Part shown: in pieces, positions 1 through 10,322 of the stretch
How positions within the stretch are numbered: position 1 is the stretch's first letter
Layout of the letters: each line of letters opens with the position of its first letter
Source of the DNA: Methanobrevibacter sp.
Lineage (GTDB): Archaea; Methanobacteriota; Methanobacteria; Methanobacteriales; Methanobacteriaceae
Assembly: GCF_017410345.1 (NCBI RefSeq)
Contig: NZ_JAFQQZ010000041.1
Coordinates: 1-59,135, forward strand
Direction: 5' to 3'
DNA: 59,135 nt
Translations under genes and position numbers: made by a program
Notes under the pieces: generated by a model
Told to the model about the DNA's origin: nothing
What the model saw: the letters and a program-made list of their open reading frames with translations, nothing else
Database searches by the model: none

Positions 1-29
1 AAAAAATAAAAAAAGAGAAATAAGAAGAT

Positions 30-461
30 TTATAATTCAGCTAAATCTTCTTTGGATAGGATGTTTGCGTTTCCATTTTGGAGTGCTTTCAATCCATCCT
101 CATAGTTTTCTATCTTGACAACAACAATGGCCTCATCGGTCTTGGAGCTGACGAATGCATAAAGGTATTCCACATTGATGCTTTCCTTCTCTAAGATTTC
201 AAGCATTGTGTTGAGTCCATTTGGTTCGTCCTTTACCCCTACAACGATTACATCGGTTTCCTTGACTGTGAACTTCTCTTCCCTCAATGCATTTATTGCT
301 GTTTCATTGTCGGAAACTATCAATCTTAAGATTCCATATTTTGAACTGTCTGCAATGGAAAGGGCTCTGATGTTAACCCCTGCCTGTGACATTGCATTAA
401 CAGCCTTTTTCAGTTTTCCCTCTTTGTTTTCAAGAAATACGGAAAGTTGTTTTACACTCAT
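30..461 (-). CDS. Tandem ACT-domain protein
   Basis: This is a small protein of about 143 residues made of two ACT-like amino-acid-binding domains. The first half opens with the typical ACT strand (VKQLSVFLENKEGKL) and the second repeats the pattern around residues 70-130. I start it at the ATG whose reverse-strand leader carries GAGATGAT; an in-frame ATG 24 bases upstream lacks such a site. It lies 67 bases downstream of the phenylacetate-CoA ligase gene on the same strand, and this pairing is common in methanogens. ACT domains usually sense amino acids, so it probably regulates or senses in aromatic amino acid or arylacetate metabolism. The ligand cannot be read from the sequence. Confidence 0.85.
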   Translation of the reverse strand: MSVKQLSVFLENKEGKLKKAVNAMSQAGVNIRALSIADSSKYGILRLIVSDNETAINALREEKFTVKETDVIVVGVKDEPNGLNTMLEILEKESINVEYLYAFVSSKTDEAIVVVKIENYEDGLKALQNGNANILSKEDLAEL

Positions 462-528
462 AATATCATCTCGTAATATCATCAATCAATATTTAATCAA
501 CTTTAAATCAATATTAATCATTGTTCAT

Positions 529-1830
529 CTAATCAAAGTTCCTCTCATCAATTACCCTAATGGCCTTTCCCTCACTTCTTGGCAAGGATTCAGGTTCCAC
601 TAATGTTACATCCACACTGATTCCTATTGCACTTTGGATTTTTCTGGCAATCATTCTTTCAAATTCCTCAATCTTCTTCATTTCGTCAGAGAAGACTTCA
701 GGTGAAGTTTCCACTTTCACTTCGATTTCATCAAGAGTGTGAGGTCTTGAAACATGAATTTGATAGTTTGCTGTCAATCCTTCAATTTGCAAGATGGCTG
801 CTTCAATTTGAGATGGGTAAACCATAACTCCTTTGATCTTAAGCATGTCATCGCTTCTTCCAGTGATTCTATCCATTCTTACGGTAGTTCTGCCGCAAGG
901 ACATTCATCTCTTCTAAGTGTGGTTATGTCCTTGGTTCTGAATCTTATGACAGGCATTCCCTCTCTTGTGAGGTTGGTCAAGACCAATTCTCCTTTCTGT
1001 CCGTCTTCAAGGATTTCTCCGGTTTCAGAGTTGATGATTTCCGGATAGAAATGGTCTTCCTGAATATGCAAACCGGTTTGATATTTGCATTCTGCAGACA
1101 CTCCCGGTCCCATGAGTTCAGTCAATCCATAAATGTTATGTGCGGTGATTCCGAGCTTTTCCTCAAGTGAGTTTCTCATTTCTTCAGTCCACATTTCAGC
1201 TCCGAAGATTCCTCCCCTTAGGCTGATGTCATCTGCTTTGTATCCTTCCTTTTCAAGGGATTCCGCCAAGTACATTGCATATGATGGTGTGCATGTCAAT
1301 ATGTCGCTTTGGAAATCTTCCATGATCTTCAATTGCCTTGCTGTATTTCCTGCTGACATTGGTATGACAGTCGCTCCCATGGTCTTTGCGCCGTGGTCTA
1401 TACCGAATCCTCCAGTGAATAATCCGTATCCGTAAGAGTTTTGGATCTTGGAGTTCTTATCTCCTCCAGCCATTGCAATGGCTCTTGCAGTACATTCTCC
1501 CCAAATGTCAATGTCCTTCTGTGTGTATCCGGACACTACGGGGGTTCCAGTGGTACCGGAGGTACTGTGGATTTCAATTATTTCATCTTCAGGCACTGCA
1601 AATAATCCAAATGGATAGGCTTCTCTCAAATCCGCTTTGGTTGTAAATGGGATTTTGCTAATGTCATCAAGGGTTTTCAAATCATCTGGATGGAATCCAG
1701 CATCATCGAATTTCTTCTTGTAGAATGGCACGTTTTCATAAACTCTCTTCACTTGCTTTTGGAGTAAGGCAAGTTGCATCTCTTCCTTCTCTTGCCTTCC
1801 CATACATTCTGCATTTTCATTCCAAATCAT
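529..1830 (-). CDS. paaK: Phenylacetate-CoA ligase family enzyme
   Basis: This adenylate-forming enzyme of 433 residues probably activates an aryl acid to its CoA thioester in the cytoplasm. The AMP-binding loop STSGTTGTP lies at residues 89-97, and [12 protein letters not shown] and the arginine-rich hinge ([22 protein letters not shown], here shown only by its start) fit the PaaK family, as does the length. In methanogens such ligases work with indolepyruvate oxidoreductase to take up arylacetates for aromatic amino acid synthesis; that is established for relatives and inferred here. The start has GGAGAAATT upstream. It heads a two-gene unit with the downstream ACT gene. Its exact substrate is not determinable. 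Confidence 0.88.
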   Translation of the reverse strand: MIWNENAECMGRQEKEEMQLALLQKQVKRVYENVPFYKKKFDDAGFHPDDLKTLDDISKIPFTTKADLREAYPFGLFAVPEDEIIEIHSTSGTTGTPVVSGYTQKDIDIWGECTARAIAMAGGDKNSKIQNSYGYGLFTGGFGIDHGAKTMGATVIPMSAGNTARQLKIMEDFQSDILTCTPSYAMYLAESLEKEGYKADDISLRGGIFGAEMWTEEMRNSLEEKLGITAHNIYGLTELMGPGVSAECKYQTGLHIQEDHFYPEIINSETGEILEDGQKGELVLTNLTREGMPVIRFRTKDITTLRRDECPCGRTTVRMDRITGRSDDMLKIKGVMVYPSQIEAAILQIEGLTANYQIHVSRPHTLDEIEVKVETSPEVFSDEMKKIEEFERMIARKIQSAIGISVDVTLVEPESLPRSEGKAIRVIDERNFD

Positions 1831-2296
1831 ATAATTTCTCCATGATTTTCAATATGTCTTTTGAGTAATTGTAATCATAATCTTATAATTGTTTCATAAA
1901 GTTATAATTTTATAACATTATTTAATTTATTTCTAATCATTAATAAACATAATAGTTTAAAAGTTCTTTTTAATGTCTAAAATGCATATTTTTTATTCAT
2001 TTCTGCATAATTTAGTTTTTATTTTTTAAATAATTCCATTTGATTAATTATTTAACCTTATTAAGACTTAATTAAGTTTTTTAAGATATTTTTAAGAATT
2101 CCAAAAAAATTTATATATAATATTAATTAAAAATTAATGTGTAAAATTGTTTTTATTTATATTTTACTATATTTTATAATATTTTTAATTAAATTTTACC
2201 AATTTTATTTAAAAAATTTTTAAAATTAATTAATATTGTAATATTTATTCATTACTTGATTTTTTTAAATTTAAACTTTTATTTAGAGGTCTTTAA
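1831..2296. other. AT-rich divergent intergenic region
   Basis: This 466-base gap separates the divergent paaK and symporter genes. It is almost entirely A and T, with T-runs and small dyads such as CTTAATTAAG near 2070. It must hold both promoters. The symporter side has AGAGGT as a ribosome binding site just before its ATG. I see no reading frame or stable RNA fold in it. Confidence 0.6.
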
Positions 2297-3949
2297 ATGG
2301 ATTATTTTTTATTAGGAATTGTTTTTATTGTTTACTTCCTTATGGTAGGGTATGTCGGATACCTTGCTTGGAAAAGAACCAATTCTTCCGAAGACTTTAT
2401 GGTTGCAGGTAGGCAGACTCACCCATACATCATGGCATTGAGTTATGGGGCTACCTTTATCTCTACAGCAGCTATTGTAGGTTTTGGAGGAGTGGCAGGT
2501 AAATATGGTATGGGTATACTATGGCTTGCATTCCTGAATATTCTCATAGGTATATTCATTGCATTCGTATTCTTCGGTAAAAGAACTCGTAGAATGGGTA
2601 AGAACCTTGGTTCTCTCACATTCCCAGAGTTTTTAGGCCGTAGATTCAATAGTAAATTCATACAGTACTTCAGTGGAATTTTAATCTTCTGTGCCATGCC
2701 TATTTACGCAGCGGTAGTGCTCATCGGTGCAGCAAGATTTATGGAATCTTCCTTAATGCTTGATTTCAATGTGGCTCTTTTGGTTCTAGCAATCGTAATC
2801 TGCGGATACGTATTGTTCGGTGGATTGAAAGGGGTTATGTATACCGATGCATTGCAGGGAAGTATCATGTTTATCGGAATGTTGATCTTGCTCGTATTCA
2901 TTTACTGGGTATTAGGTGGAGTTACTGAAGCAAACACTGCACTTACCAATATGGCTCACCTTTATCCTGCAGATGCCATTGCAGAGGGAGGTACCGGTTG
3001 GACAAGCTTCCCAAGATTTGGAAGCCCATTCTGGTGGTCTCTTGTAACCACAACCATCATGGGAGTAGGTATCGGTGCTTTGGCTCAACCGCAATTGGCT
3101 GTAAGATTCATGACTGTAAAATCTGACAAGGAATTGCACAGATCCCTTTTAATCGGTGCGGTATTCATCTTTGTCATGACCGGTAGTGCTTATGTTGTAG
3201 GTTCCTTATGTAACGTTTACTTCTATCAGAACTTCGGACAGATAGCCATTGACTATGTTGGAGGAAACATGGACTCAATCATTCCAACATTCATCTCAAC
3301 TGCACTTCCTGAATGGTTTGTATATATCTTCCTGCTTTCATTGCTTGCAGCGGCCATGTCTACCTTGTCTTCCCAGTACCATACTCAGGGTACTGCTCTT
3401 GGACACGATATTGTGGACGCACTTAAGAACAAGGGAGACAGTGACGGATACAGTGATTTGGAAATCAAGACCAAATCAATCAAGGAGACTAAAATCGGAT
3501 TCATTTCAGTTAGCCAATTAGGTATTCTGATTGCAGTTGTATTATCATTGGTAATCGGATTGTCCTTGCCTGGAAGCATTGTTGCATTAGGTACTTCATT
3601 GTTTATGGGATTATGTGCGGCAGCATTCCTTCCTGTTTACTGTGCAGCATTATTCTGGAAACGCGCTACAAAAGAGGGAGCCATTGCAGGACTTTTATCA
3701 GGTACTTTCACAAGCCTGTTCCTCCTTGTATTCGTATTCAAGAAGACTGCAACAGGTCTTGGTATCTGCAAGTTCATATTTGGAGTAGATATGCTTATCA
3801 ATACAATGCCATGGTACACCATTGATGTGATGATATTTGCCATTCCGGTTTCTGTAATATTCACTGTTGTTGTAAGCTTGCTTACACAGCCAATGGAAAA
3901 GGAGATTCTTGACAGATCCTTCAAAGGTCTTGACAGCGGAGCCAAATAG
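2297..3949 (+). CDS. Sodium:solute symporter family protein
   Basis: This is a 550-residue integral membrane protein of the SSS family with about 13 hydrophobic segments and an N-terminal outside/first helix typical of the family. FMVAGRQTHPYIMALSYGATFISTAAIVG near the N-terminus (only the core GRQ..P motif is needed) and the conserved STLSSQYHTQ stretch around residue 355 are family marks. It should couple sodium influx to uptake of a small solute. The solute is unknown. A 37-residue membrane protein follows eight bases downstream, which is a recurring partner of these carriers in archaea. The ATG is preceded by AGAGGT. Confidence 0.9.
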   Translation: MDYFLLGIVFIVYFLMVGYVGYLAWKRTNSSEDFMVAGRQTHPYIMALSYGATFISTAAIVGFGGVAGKYGMGILWLAFLNILIGIFIAFVFFGKRTRRMGKNLGSLTFPEFLGRRFNSKFIQYFSGILIFCAMPIYAAVVLIGAARFMESSLMLDFNVALLVLAIVICGYVLFGGLKGVMYTDALQGSIMFIGMLILLVFIYWVLGGVTEANTALTNMAHLYPADAIAEGGTGWTSFPRFGSPFWWSLVTTTIMGVGIGALAQPQLAVRFMTVKSDKELHRSLLIGAVFIFVMTGSAYVVGSLCNVYFYQNFGQIAIDYVGGNMDSIIPTFISTALPEWFVYIFLLSLLAAAMSTLSSQYHTQGTALGHDIVDALKNKGDSDGYSDLEIKTKSIKETKIGFISVSQLGILIAVVLSLVIGLSLPGSIVALGTSLFMGLCAAAFLPVYCAALFWKRATKEGAIAGLLSGTFTSLFLLVFVFKKTATGLGICKFIFGVDMLINTMPWYTIDVMIFAIPVSVIFTVVVSLLTQPMEKEILDRSFKGLDSGAK

Positions 3950-3957
3950 GTGATATC

Positions 3958-4071
3958 ATGATGGTTTTAGGAATAGAGGATCCATGGATTTGGAGTGTTT
4001 ACATTCTTATGGTTGCAATCACTCTTGTTTGCGTCATTTATGGTGCAGTCAATTGGAATAAGGGAGATTAA
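3958..4071 (+). CDS. Symporter small accessory protein (37 aa)
   Basis: This is a 37-residue protein starting MMVLGIEDPWIWSVY and ending NWNKGD, with one transmembrane helix in the middle. TAGGTGAT covers the symporter stop and gives a good ribosome binding site, so translation is likely coupled. Small single-helix partners with a GIEDP.IW opening are found next to SSS symporters in archaea and some bacteria; that family knowledge supports the call. The role (assembly or stability of the carrier) is inferred. It is too short for most gene callers. Confidence 0.85.
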   Translation: MMVLGIEDPWIWSVYILMVAITLVCVIYGAVNWNKGD

Positions 4072-4277
4072 TTCTCTTTTATTTTATTTTTTCTTTTTTT
4101 TATCTATTTTTTATATTTTTCATATCTTTTTTTAAATTCATTATTTCATTATTTTCAGTATTTTTCTATTTTTTACAAAAATTTTATTAATCGTTTAAAA
4201 TAAAAAGAATATTAATTAAAAAATAAAAAACTTTTATTAATTTAATTTACTTATCAAACTTATTTGGAGAACTATTT

Positions 4278-4562
4278 ATGAGAATTGTAAAAGAATTGGT
4301 CGGTAAAGAAGTATTGGGCAATGATGTAATGAGTATGGGAAAAGTTGTTGATGTGGATATTGACTTGGAAGACAATAACATTGAATCAATCATAGTCTCT
4401 AAGGGAGGAATTCAGGAAACCTTGAACATCAGCAACAGTGAATTGGTCATTCCTTTTGACATGATTAGCAAGATTGGAGATAAGATCATTCTAAAGGATG
4501 TTTTTGATGAGGACTTTGCTCAAATGGAAGAGGAAATCGAAGACTTGAAGAGTCAATTATAA
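4278..4562 (+). CDS. PRC-barrel domain protein
   Basis: This is a 94-residue cytosolic protein with the small beta-barrel pattern of PRC-barrel proteins: [20 protein letters not shown] is followed by strands and a conserved hydrophobic [16 protein letters not shown]. The last 20 residues are acidic and helical. Archaeal stand-alone PRC-barrels are of uncertain role, although related domains work in rRNA processing (RimM) and in cell division (CdpB). It is placed 26 bases upstream of pyrE and probably shares its transcript. Confidence 0.82.
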   Translation: MRIVKELVGKEVLGNDVMSMGKVVDVDIDLEDNNIESIIVSKGGIQETLNISNSELVIPFDMISKIGDKIILKDVFDEDFAQMEEEIEDLKSQL

Positions 4563-4588
4563 TTCTGTTTTTACATAGTGTGAGTTCA

Positions 4589-5113
4589 ATGGTTACTAAA
4601 GAGTATTTGATTGAAATATTAAAGGAAAACAAGGTTTTTGAAGAAGGTGAGTTCACCCTTGCTTCAGGAAAGAAAAGCAATTATTATGTCAATATGAAGA
4701 GGGCAATCACCGAACCTGAAATATTGTCCACCATAGCTAAACTGATCAATGAGAAAATCGATGATGACATTGATAAGATTGCAGGTCCGGCTTTAGGTGC
4801 CGTTCCTATAGCGACCGCCGTTTCACTTGAATCCAAAAAACCTCTTTTAATGATTAGAAAAGAGAAAAAGGGGTACGGAACTTCAAAATTGATTGAAGGG
4901 GATTTGAATGAAGGTGACAATGTAATTCTTGTTGAGGATGTTACCACCACTGGAGGTTCACTCTTAAAGGCAATAAATGCAATAGTTGATAATCATGGAA
5001 TAGTTAAAAAAGCATTTGTTGTTGTGGACAGGGAAGAAGGTGCAATGGAGACCTTTGCAAATGAAGGAATTGTGCTTGAACCATTAATTTCCGTAAGCGA
5101 ATTTTTTGAATAA
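4589..5113 (+). CDS. pyrE: Orotate phosphoribosyltransferase
   Basis: PyrE joins orotate to PRPP to make OMP in pyrimidine synthesis. The 174-residue protein has the PRPP loop [13 protein letters not shown] near residue 115 and the flexible loop with [10 protein letters not shown] near residue 90. I choose the ATG at 4589, behind GTGAG, over a GTG nine bases upstream. The length is normal for the archaeal enzyme. A second PRTase gene of the regulator type lies at 51.2-51.8 kb; that one carries an N-terminal helix-turn-helix, which this one lacks, so this is the likely biosynthetic enzyme. Confidence 0.93.
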   Translation: MVTKEYLIEILKENKVFEEGEFTLASGKKSNYYVNMKRAITEPEILSTIAKLINEKIDDDIDKIAGPALGAVPIATAVSLESKKPLLMIRKEKKGYGTSKLIEGDLNEGDNVILVEDVTTTGGSLLKAINAIVDNHGIVKKAFVVVDREEGAMETFANEGIVLEPLISVSEFFE

Positions 5114-5305
5114 TTGATTTTATTTTTTAATTCATTTTTTATTCTATTTTTCACCCTATTTTTCCCATATTTTTTATTTATTTTTAATTATTTTCTATTT
5201 TTTTATTTTAATTTTTTAAAGTCTTCATTGGAATTAATTCAATTAAGTTTATATTTTAAAATTTACAGATATATTGATAGAAACTTATTCTATTTAGGTG
5301 TCAAT

Positions 5306-5794
5306 ATGAAAAAAATTAATTGTGCATTTATTATTGCATCATTGATTATTCTTTTGATTGCCATTGGAAGTGTTTATGCAGTATCTGAAAATGCTGTGAT
5401 TTCTGATGGTGATGATTTGGATAATGAGGATGGAGATGAAATAGAAGTTGATGATGAAGGCGATTCCGAGGATGATGGGGAAGATGATAATCTAGATGAA
5501 GATGATGATGAGGATCTAGACGATGAAGATGACTCTGATGACTCTGATGACTCTGAGGATGATGAGGAAATGGATGAAGATGAAAGTTATGATGGTGAAT
5601 TTGATGGAGAAGCATCCCCATTATCTGCAGGCGCTAGCTTAGATAGTGCAAAAGGTATGAGCATGAATGTGGAATCCGGTTTGGATAATGGTTCTCAAGA
5701 TGATGTAAATTCAAATCATCAAGCTGGAAATCCTATCGCTATCTTATTATTGTCTTTATTGTCTTTAATTGTAATTCCATTAAGAAATAGATAA
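5306..5794 (+). CDS. Secreted, strongly acidic membrane-anchored protein
   Basis: This 162-residue protein starts with a signal peptide (MKKINCAFIIASLIILLIAI, then SVYAVS). A run of Asp/Glu-rich sequence follows at about residues 30-95 with few other residues. A spacer and a C-terminal hydrophobic segment (NPIAILLLSLLSLIVIPLRNR) come last. That is the plan of a small surface protein held by a C-terminal helix. I take the ATG at 5306, with TTAGGTGTC before it; the in-frame extension upstream is Phe-rich junk. I know no function. Binding of cations at the cell surface is a guess based on charge alone. Confidence 0.75.
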   Translation: MKKINCAFIIASLIILLIAIGSVYAVSENAVISDGDDLDNEDGDEIEVDDEGDSEDDGEDDNLDEDDDEDLDDEDDSDDSDDSEDDEEMDEDESYDGEFDGEASPLSAGASLDSAKGMSMNVESGLDNGSQDDVNSNHQAGNPIAILLLSLLSLIVIPLRNR

Positions 5795-5891
5795 TCTATT
5801 TCTTAATTTTTATTTTTCTTTTTTTACTTATTTTTAAAATTTATCAAATAATCTTATTTTTATTTGAGTACTAAAAAATTAATTGAAAAAC

Positions 5892-6409
5892 TTATTTTCT
5901 TGCATGCTTTTTCAAGTGTCCCAATTCATCGATTATTATTCCGAGACCTGTTTTCACTGCATTTGGAGATCCGGGCATTGCAAATATCATGGTTTTTCTA
6001 TAGATTCCAGCAGTAGCTCTTGACAAGAGGGATCCTGCTCCCAATTCCTCATATGAGATTGCTCTGAATATTTCTCCAAATCCTTTGATTTCCTTTTCAA
6101 AGAGAGGTTCGATTGTTTCAATGGTGATGTCTCTTGATTCAAGGCCTGTTCCCCCGGTTGTAATGATCACTTCCACTCCATTGTCAATCATTTCTTCAAT
6201 TGTTTTTTTAAGGGTGTCAATTTCATCAGGGATAATTGCGTAGGCGTCCACATCATATTTTTAGCTAATTCCTCTTTCAGATATTGTCCTGACAAGTCCT
6301 TTTCCTGTCCTTCTGCATCATTGGAAAATCTGTCGCTAAGGGTGATGACTCCACAGGATACTTTTATCGGTGCTTTCTTTTTATGCAATTCCATAGTTTC
6401 GCTTTTCAT
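5892..6409 (-). pseudogene. moaB: moaB-like molybdenum cofactor gene with a frameshift
   Basis: Two reverse frames make one MoaB protein. The N-terminal frame (from MKSETMELHKKK) gives VSCGVITLSDRF and GQYLKEELAKN. The other frame continues with DVDAYAIIPDE, TTGGTGL and MPGSPNAVKTG. The switch falls at the T-run 6258-6262 (five A in the coding sense); one extra base there restores a continuous reading of about 172 residues. MoaB/MogA proteins adenylate molybdopterin during cofactor synthesis, which a methanogen needs for its tungsten or molybdenum formylmethanofuran dehydrogenase. The break may be a genuine mutation or a homopolymer error. Everything else in the gene is intact, so I favour an error or a very recent mutation. 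Confidence 0.82.
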
Positions 6410-6591
6410 AGGATTACCTTCATCTTTTATTTTAATTTTTTTATTTATCCATTTTTTTTAAAATATGGTTTATAAGCTTTTTAATATTTTTATTGTTTAT
6501 ATTAAATAAATTTTTTAGATTTTCTTCATTTTTTTTTTATTCGTTTTCATATTCATTTTTTCGATTATTACTAAGATTAATATCATTAAGT

Positions 6592-6622
6592 TTATTTATA
6601 TAAAGTATAAATATATTTATCA
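6592..6622 (+). promoter_or_regulatory. TATA box of a probably leaderless nob1 transcript
   Basis: A TATA-like TTTATATAAA lies at about 6593-6602, some 25-30 bases before the ATG at 6622. No ribosome binding site lies between them, so transcription probably starts at or next to the start codon. Confidence 0.5.
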
Positions 6623-7128
6623 TGAATGATTTATATTATGTCTTAGATGCTTCAGCATTTATTAATGGCTTTGAACCTAAAAGCCAATATAACTTTACAG
6701 TGTCTGAAATAACCGCTGAAGTGAAGGACTTGAAGTCTAAGATATTATTGGATCAGGCTATTGAAGAAGGAAAGATTATAATAAAGGAGCCAAGTGATGA
6801 ATCCATAAAGGAATTGAATGAAACAATCTCAAAATCCGGAGATGATTTGCGATTGTCCGAAGCGGATAAGAAACTCTTGGCTTTGGCTTTAGACTTAAGA
6901 AGTGAAAATGAGAACATTAAGGTCTTGACCGATGACTATTCAATGCAGAATGTCTTGAAGATCATTGAAATTCCCTATGACAGCATAATAACTGAAGGAA
7001 TAAAGGGAGTCTATAATTGGGTTAAGACATGTGAAGGATGCAAGAAGGAGTTCGATGCTGACTATCCTTTTGACGATTGTGAAATATGCGGGTCTAAAGT
7101 GTTTAAAAGAAGAATAAAAACATATTAA
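6622..7128 (+). CDS. nob1: NOB1-type rRNA endonuclease (PIN domain plus zinc ribbon)
   Basis: This 168-residue protein has an N-terminal PIN nuclease domain: YVLDASAFINGF supplies the first acidic residue, and SEADKKLLALAL and VLTDDYSMQN supply the others. A zinc ribbon follows (CEGC at about residue 138 and CEIC at about 157). This is the archaeal NOB1 arrangement, the enzyme that cuts the 3' end of 16S rRNA in pre-30S particles. The assignment rests on family knowledge and on the residues visible here. The gene is divergent from moaB and lacks a visible ribosome binding site. Confidence 0.88.
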   Translation: MNDLYYVLDASAFINGFEPKSQYNFTVSEITAEVKDLKSKILLDQAIEEGKIIIKEPSDESIKELNETISKSGDDLRLSEADKKLLALALDLRSENENIKVLTDDYSMQNVLKIIEIPYDSIITEGIKGVYNWVKTCEGCKKEFDADYPFDDCEICGSKVFKRRIKTY

Positions 7129-7204
7129 TAAATCTTTAAAAGAAAAATAAAAGTATAAACTATTATTCTTATTCTATAACTATAAAACTCTATTTGGTGT
7201 GAAT

Positions 7205-9244
7205 ATGGAAATTGGTGTAGTTGTACATGGTCCGGGAATTGTTGATTCCGGTTGGGCTAAGAAGATCATTGACATTTTATCTAATTTCGGTAATGTCCGT
7301 TGCCGTTTGGGAGGAACAATGGGCAGGACTGCGGTCATTGATGCCGGTTTGGAGGATGTTATTGACATATCATTGAAATTGTTGCCTAGCCAGTCATTGG
7401 AACTTTTCAATAGGGAACATGCTGATGTTATTTTCCTATTGAATTATGGAAAATCCCCTGAAACTGGACGTGTTTTTGGATATAAGGTGTTCACTCACTA
7501 CTTTAAGCAGATTTCCAATGAGGATTTCCTGGCTACAAATCATAAGCCATTGTATGAATCAAGCATTCCTGTAATTCAAATAGAAAGGCCTGGAGAAGAG
7601 GATGGCTCAATCATAAGCTGGAATGTGGTCTTGAATCAGCAATTGGCCAAAAGCAAGAAAAGCAAAAGGGCTATGTTAGGTTTAGGCAAAAAGAACATGC
7701 TCGAATCACTTTCATTTAATTTTGAGGAATTGTTCGATGGATTGAAGGAGGCTTTGGACCTGATTGAAGTCACACCTGAAGAGGTCGTTTCAGACTATCT
7801 TTCAAATCATCAGGAAGATGAGGATGAAAGGGAGATTGAGAGGATATTGGAAACCTATGAGGACTATGAAACCAGCCATTACACCTACCGTAAGATCCAT
7901 GGGGTAAGCCCTGATGAAAATATCTTTGTAAATGGCATAGTCATCGGATATTCCAATTCGGATTCCATAGTATTGGTTGCCCGTGATGGGCTGATTGTGG
8001 ACATTCTCAATGGAACCGTAAAATATCATGGATTGGAAAAACTAGGTCCTGTCGACTTGGAAAGGGTGATTGTAAAGACAGGTTTGCTTAGAAAATCAGA
8101 GGATGTGAACCCTCGTGTATTGTCCCATAATGAGATTTCTGTAGCGGACACTGAAAGAAATCTCTATTCTGGTGAGATTTCAGATGACGAGTATTCATTT
8201 AAGGTGGCTTATGTTGATCATGCGGCCTATGACATCTTCAAGTTCAAGGACTTTGACTTGGTTGTCACAATCGGTGATGACACTTCCTTGGTTGCTTCCG
8301 ACATATTGTATAGATTCAATATTCCAATCATCGGTATCACTGATGGAGACTTGGATAAGGTTGTTGAAAGCGGATTTGTAAATGAAAGGTCAACATTCAT
8401 TGAAGTCTCTTCAGGATTTGATGACATTGTCGGCCAATACATCCATGAAGAGATATTCTCATTAAAGGACATTTTAGAGATTCCATACGATGAGGATGCC
8501 AACTCTGTGGAAGAATTCAAGAACGCCATCTTCAAGGTATTCCAAGTTCATGTGATTGAAAAGGTGAAAGAGATCGTTCCAAGCTTTACCCAAAAGGATT
8601 GCAATTATGATGTTATTGCTTCCTATCACGAGGTTGTTGATGATAATCCTGAATTGGTTGAGAATTTGGATGAGTTCATTGATGGATTCGAATATGATGA
8701 TTATGAAGAGGAAGAGGAAGTCTATTTGGATGATGTTTACGATGCCCCTCTTGAAGAGGTCTATGTGGAAGATGATGTAGAAGAGATTTCTGATGCTCAG
8801 CTTGAAGAGATTATAGTGGAGCATGGATCCAGCGAATATGATGAAGTTTATTTTGACGATGAGATTTATTCTGATGAAGAGGTCTATCCTGATGAAGAGG
8901 ATGCCATTTATTACGATGAAGTTCCATATGAAGAGGCGATTGATGAGCCTCTAGTTGAGGAGATTTATGTAGAGCATGATTCAGATGATTCTCCAGTTGA
9001 AGAGATTTTTGTAGAACATAGTCCGGAAGAGGAAGTCATCTATGATGATGTTCCTGTTGAAGAGGTCTATCTCGATGAGGATTTGAATGATGTGGCTTCT
9101 GAGGAGCTTGTTGCCGATGATGATGTCGCTTCTGAAGAGTCTGCTGAAGAGATATCAGATGAAGATGACGGATGGGCTGAATATATTGAAGAGGAATTTG
9201 GAGAATCAGCAGGGGATTCAGAGGATTCAGAAGAACAGGATTAA
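7205..9244 (+). CDS. DUF2117 family protein with a long acidic tail
   Basis: The first part, up to about residue 470, matches the archaeal DUF2117 family as I know it. It begins [16 protein letters not shown] and has [17 protein letters not shown] and later [16 protein letters not shown], which resembles a nucleotide- or phosphate-binding fold. From about residue 480 to the end (679) the sequence turns almost wholly acidic. It contains imperfect repeats built on EEI[YFI]VEH, EEVY and DDEIYSDEE. Family members usually lack such a tail, so it is an extension of this lineage. I start at the ATG at 7205 behind TTGGTGTG. The function is unknown. Confidence 0.8.
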   Translation: MEIGVVVHGPGIVDSGWAKKIIDILSNFGNVRCRLGGTMGRTAVIDAGLEDVIDISLKLLPSQSLELFNREHADVIFLLNYGKSPETGRVFGYKVFTHYFKQISNEDFLATNHKPLYESSIPVIQIERPGEEDGSIISWNVVLNQQLAKSKKSKRAMLGLGKKNMLESLSFNFEELFDGLKEALDLIEVTPEEVVSDYLSNHQEDEDEREIERILETYEDYETSHYTYRKIHGVSPDENIFVNGIVIGYSNSDSIVLVARDGLIVDILNGTVKYHGLEKLGPVDLERVIVKTGLLRKSEDVNPRVLSHNEISVADTERNLYSGEISDDEYSFKVAYVDHAAYDIFKFKDFDLVVTIGDDTSLVASDILYRFNIPIIGITDGDLDKVVESGFVNERSTFIEVSSGFDDIVGQYIHEEIFSLKDILEIPYDEDANSVEEFKNAIFKVFQVHVIEKVKEIVPSFTQKDCNYDVIASYHEVVDDNPELVENLDEFIDGFEYDDYEEEEEVYLDDVYDAPLEEVYVEDDVEEISDAQLEEIIVEHGSSEYDEVYFDDEIYSDEEVYPDEEDAIYYDEVPYEEAIDEPLVEEIYVEHDSDDSPVEEIFVEHSPEEEVIYDDVPVEEVYLDEDLNDVASEELVADDDVASEESAEEISDEDDGWAEYIEEEFGESAGDSEDSEEQD

Positions 9245-9344
9245 TTTTATCATATTATTTTTTAATCAAAAAGTTTCACAATTATATTTATTTCTAGGAG
9301 AAATATTGTTTAAATTATTTTTTTTATTTATACAAGGTGTAATA

Positions 9345-10322
9345 ATGGATTTTAATGAACTTGTAAAATCACTTCAGGAATTTGTAGGAGTCAGCAGAAA
9401 GAATTCCATTGAAAAGGTTACAAAGACTTTAGGTGAGGTCTATAATATATCTGGCGAGGTCCTTCTTGATTTTGGAGATGACGCTTCAGCCATTGACATT
9501 GGAAACAATCAGGTTATATTGCTTGCTGCCGATGGGATTTGGGGTCAATTGATGAGTGTGAATCCTTATTGGGCAGGCTATTGTTCAGTGCTTGTGAATG
9601 TTAACGATATAGCTGCAATGGGAGGAAAGCCAATAGCCATGGTAAATACAATGTCCATTTTTGATGATGAAATCTATGATGATCTCCTTCAGGGAATTGT
9701 CGACGGCTGTAAGAAGTTCAATGTTCCTATGGTTGGGGGACACCTTCACCCTGATTCCGAGTTCAATTCATTGGATGTGGCCATTGCAGGTATTGCCAAA
9801 AAGGATTCATTGATTACATCTGCAGGTGCAAATGTTGGAGACAAGGTTCTTGTAGCTATTGATACCGATGGCAGGCAACATCCTCAATTTGCTTTAAATT
9901 GGGATACAACCTATGAAAAGGACGATAAATTGGTCCAGGATCAGATAAAGGTCATGCAGGAAATTGCAGAGGCGCATCTTCCAACAGCTGGAAAGGATAT
10001 CAGCAATCCTGGAACTCTTGGTACTTTAGAGATGCTCCTTGAGGCATCTGGTGTTGGGGCTTGTGTTAATCTTGAATCAATTCCAAGAAATCCTGATGTT
10101 GAATGGGAGGATTGGCTTAGGGCTTATCCTGGTGCTGCCTTTGTCTTGACAGCAAAGGAAGAGAACTGTCAGGAAATCATAGACACCTTAAGCCCATATT
10201 CATTTGAAGTTGCTGTTGTCGGTGATGTAATCGAAGAAAAAGTGCTTTATTTGGAATATGGTGAAGAGAAAGCGGTTTTATTTAGCCAAGAAAAAAATCC
10301 TGTTTTAAAGAGGAATGATTAG
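9345..10322 (+). CDS. Methanogenesis marker protein 2 (AIR synthase-related)
   Basis: This 325-residue protein belongs to the PurM/ThiL/SelD kinase superfamily. [15 protein letters not shown] near residue 43 is the metal/ATP-binding Asp-rich motif, and [17 protein letters not shown] and [11 protein letters not shown] are the other conserved blocks. The overall sequence matches the marker-2 family, which is found in essentially all methanogens but has no proven reaction. I start at the ATG at 9345 behind AAGGTGTAA. The upstream in-frame extension overlaps the DUF2117 tail and is not credible. Confidence 0.86.
   Translation: MDFNELVKSLQEFVGVSRKNSIEKVTKTLGEVYNISGEVLLDFGDDASAIDIGNNQVILLAADGIWGQLMSVNPYWAGYCSVLVNVNDIAAMGGKPIAMVNTMSIFDDEIYDDLLQGIVDGCKKFNVPMVGGHLHPDSEFNSLDVAIAGIAKKDSLITSAGANVGDKVLVAIDTDGRQHPQFALNWDTTYEKDDKLVQDQIKVMQEIAEAHLPTAGKDISNPGTLGTLEMLLEASGVGACVNLESIPRNPDVEWEDWLRAYPGAAFVLTAKEENCQEIIDTLSPYSFEVAVVGDVIEEKVLYLEYGEEKAVLFSQEKNPVLKRND

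Noticed and set aside
5346-5621. A reverse-strand frame of 91 codons rich in His
   Set aside because: It is the antisense of the Asp/Glu GAT/GAA repeats of the acidic secreted protein. The composition follows from that and it has no start signal.
9087-9344. A longer start for the marker 2 protein
   Set aside because: The extension overlaps the DUF2117 tail out of frame and lacks family similarity; the ATG at 9345 has AAGGTG upstream.
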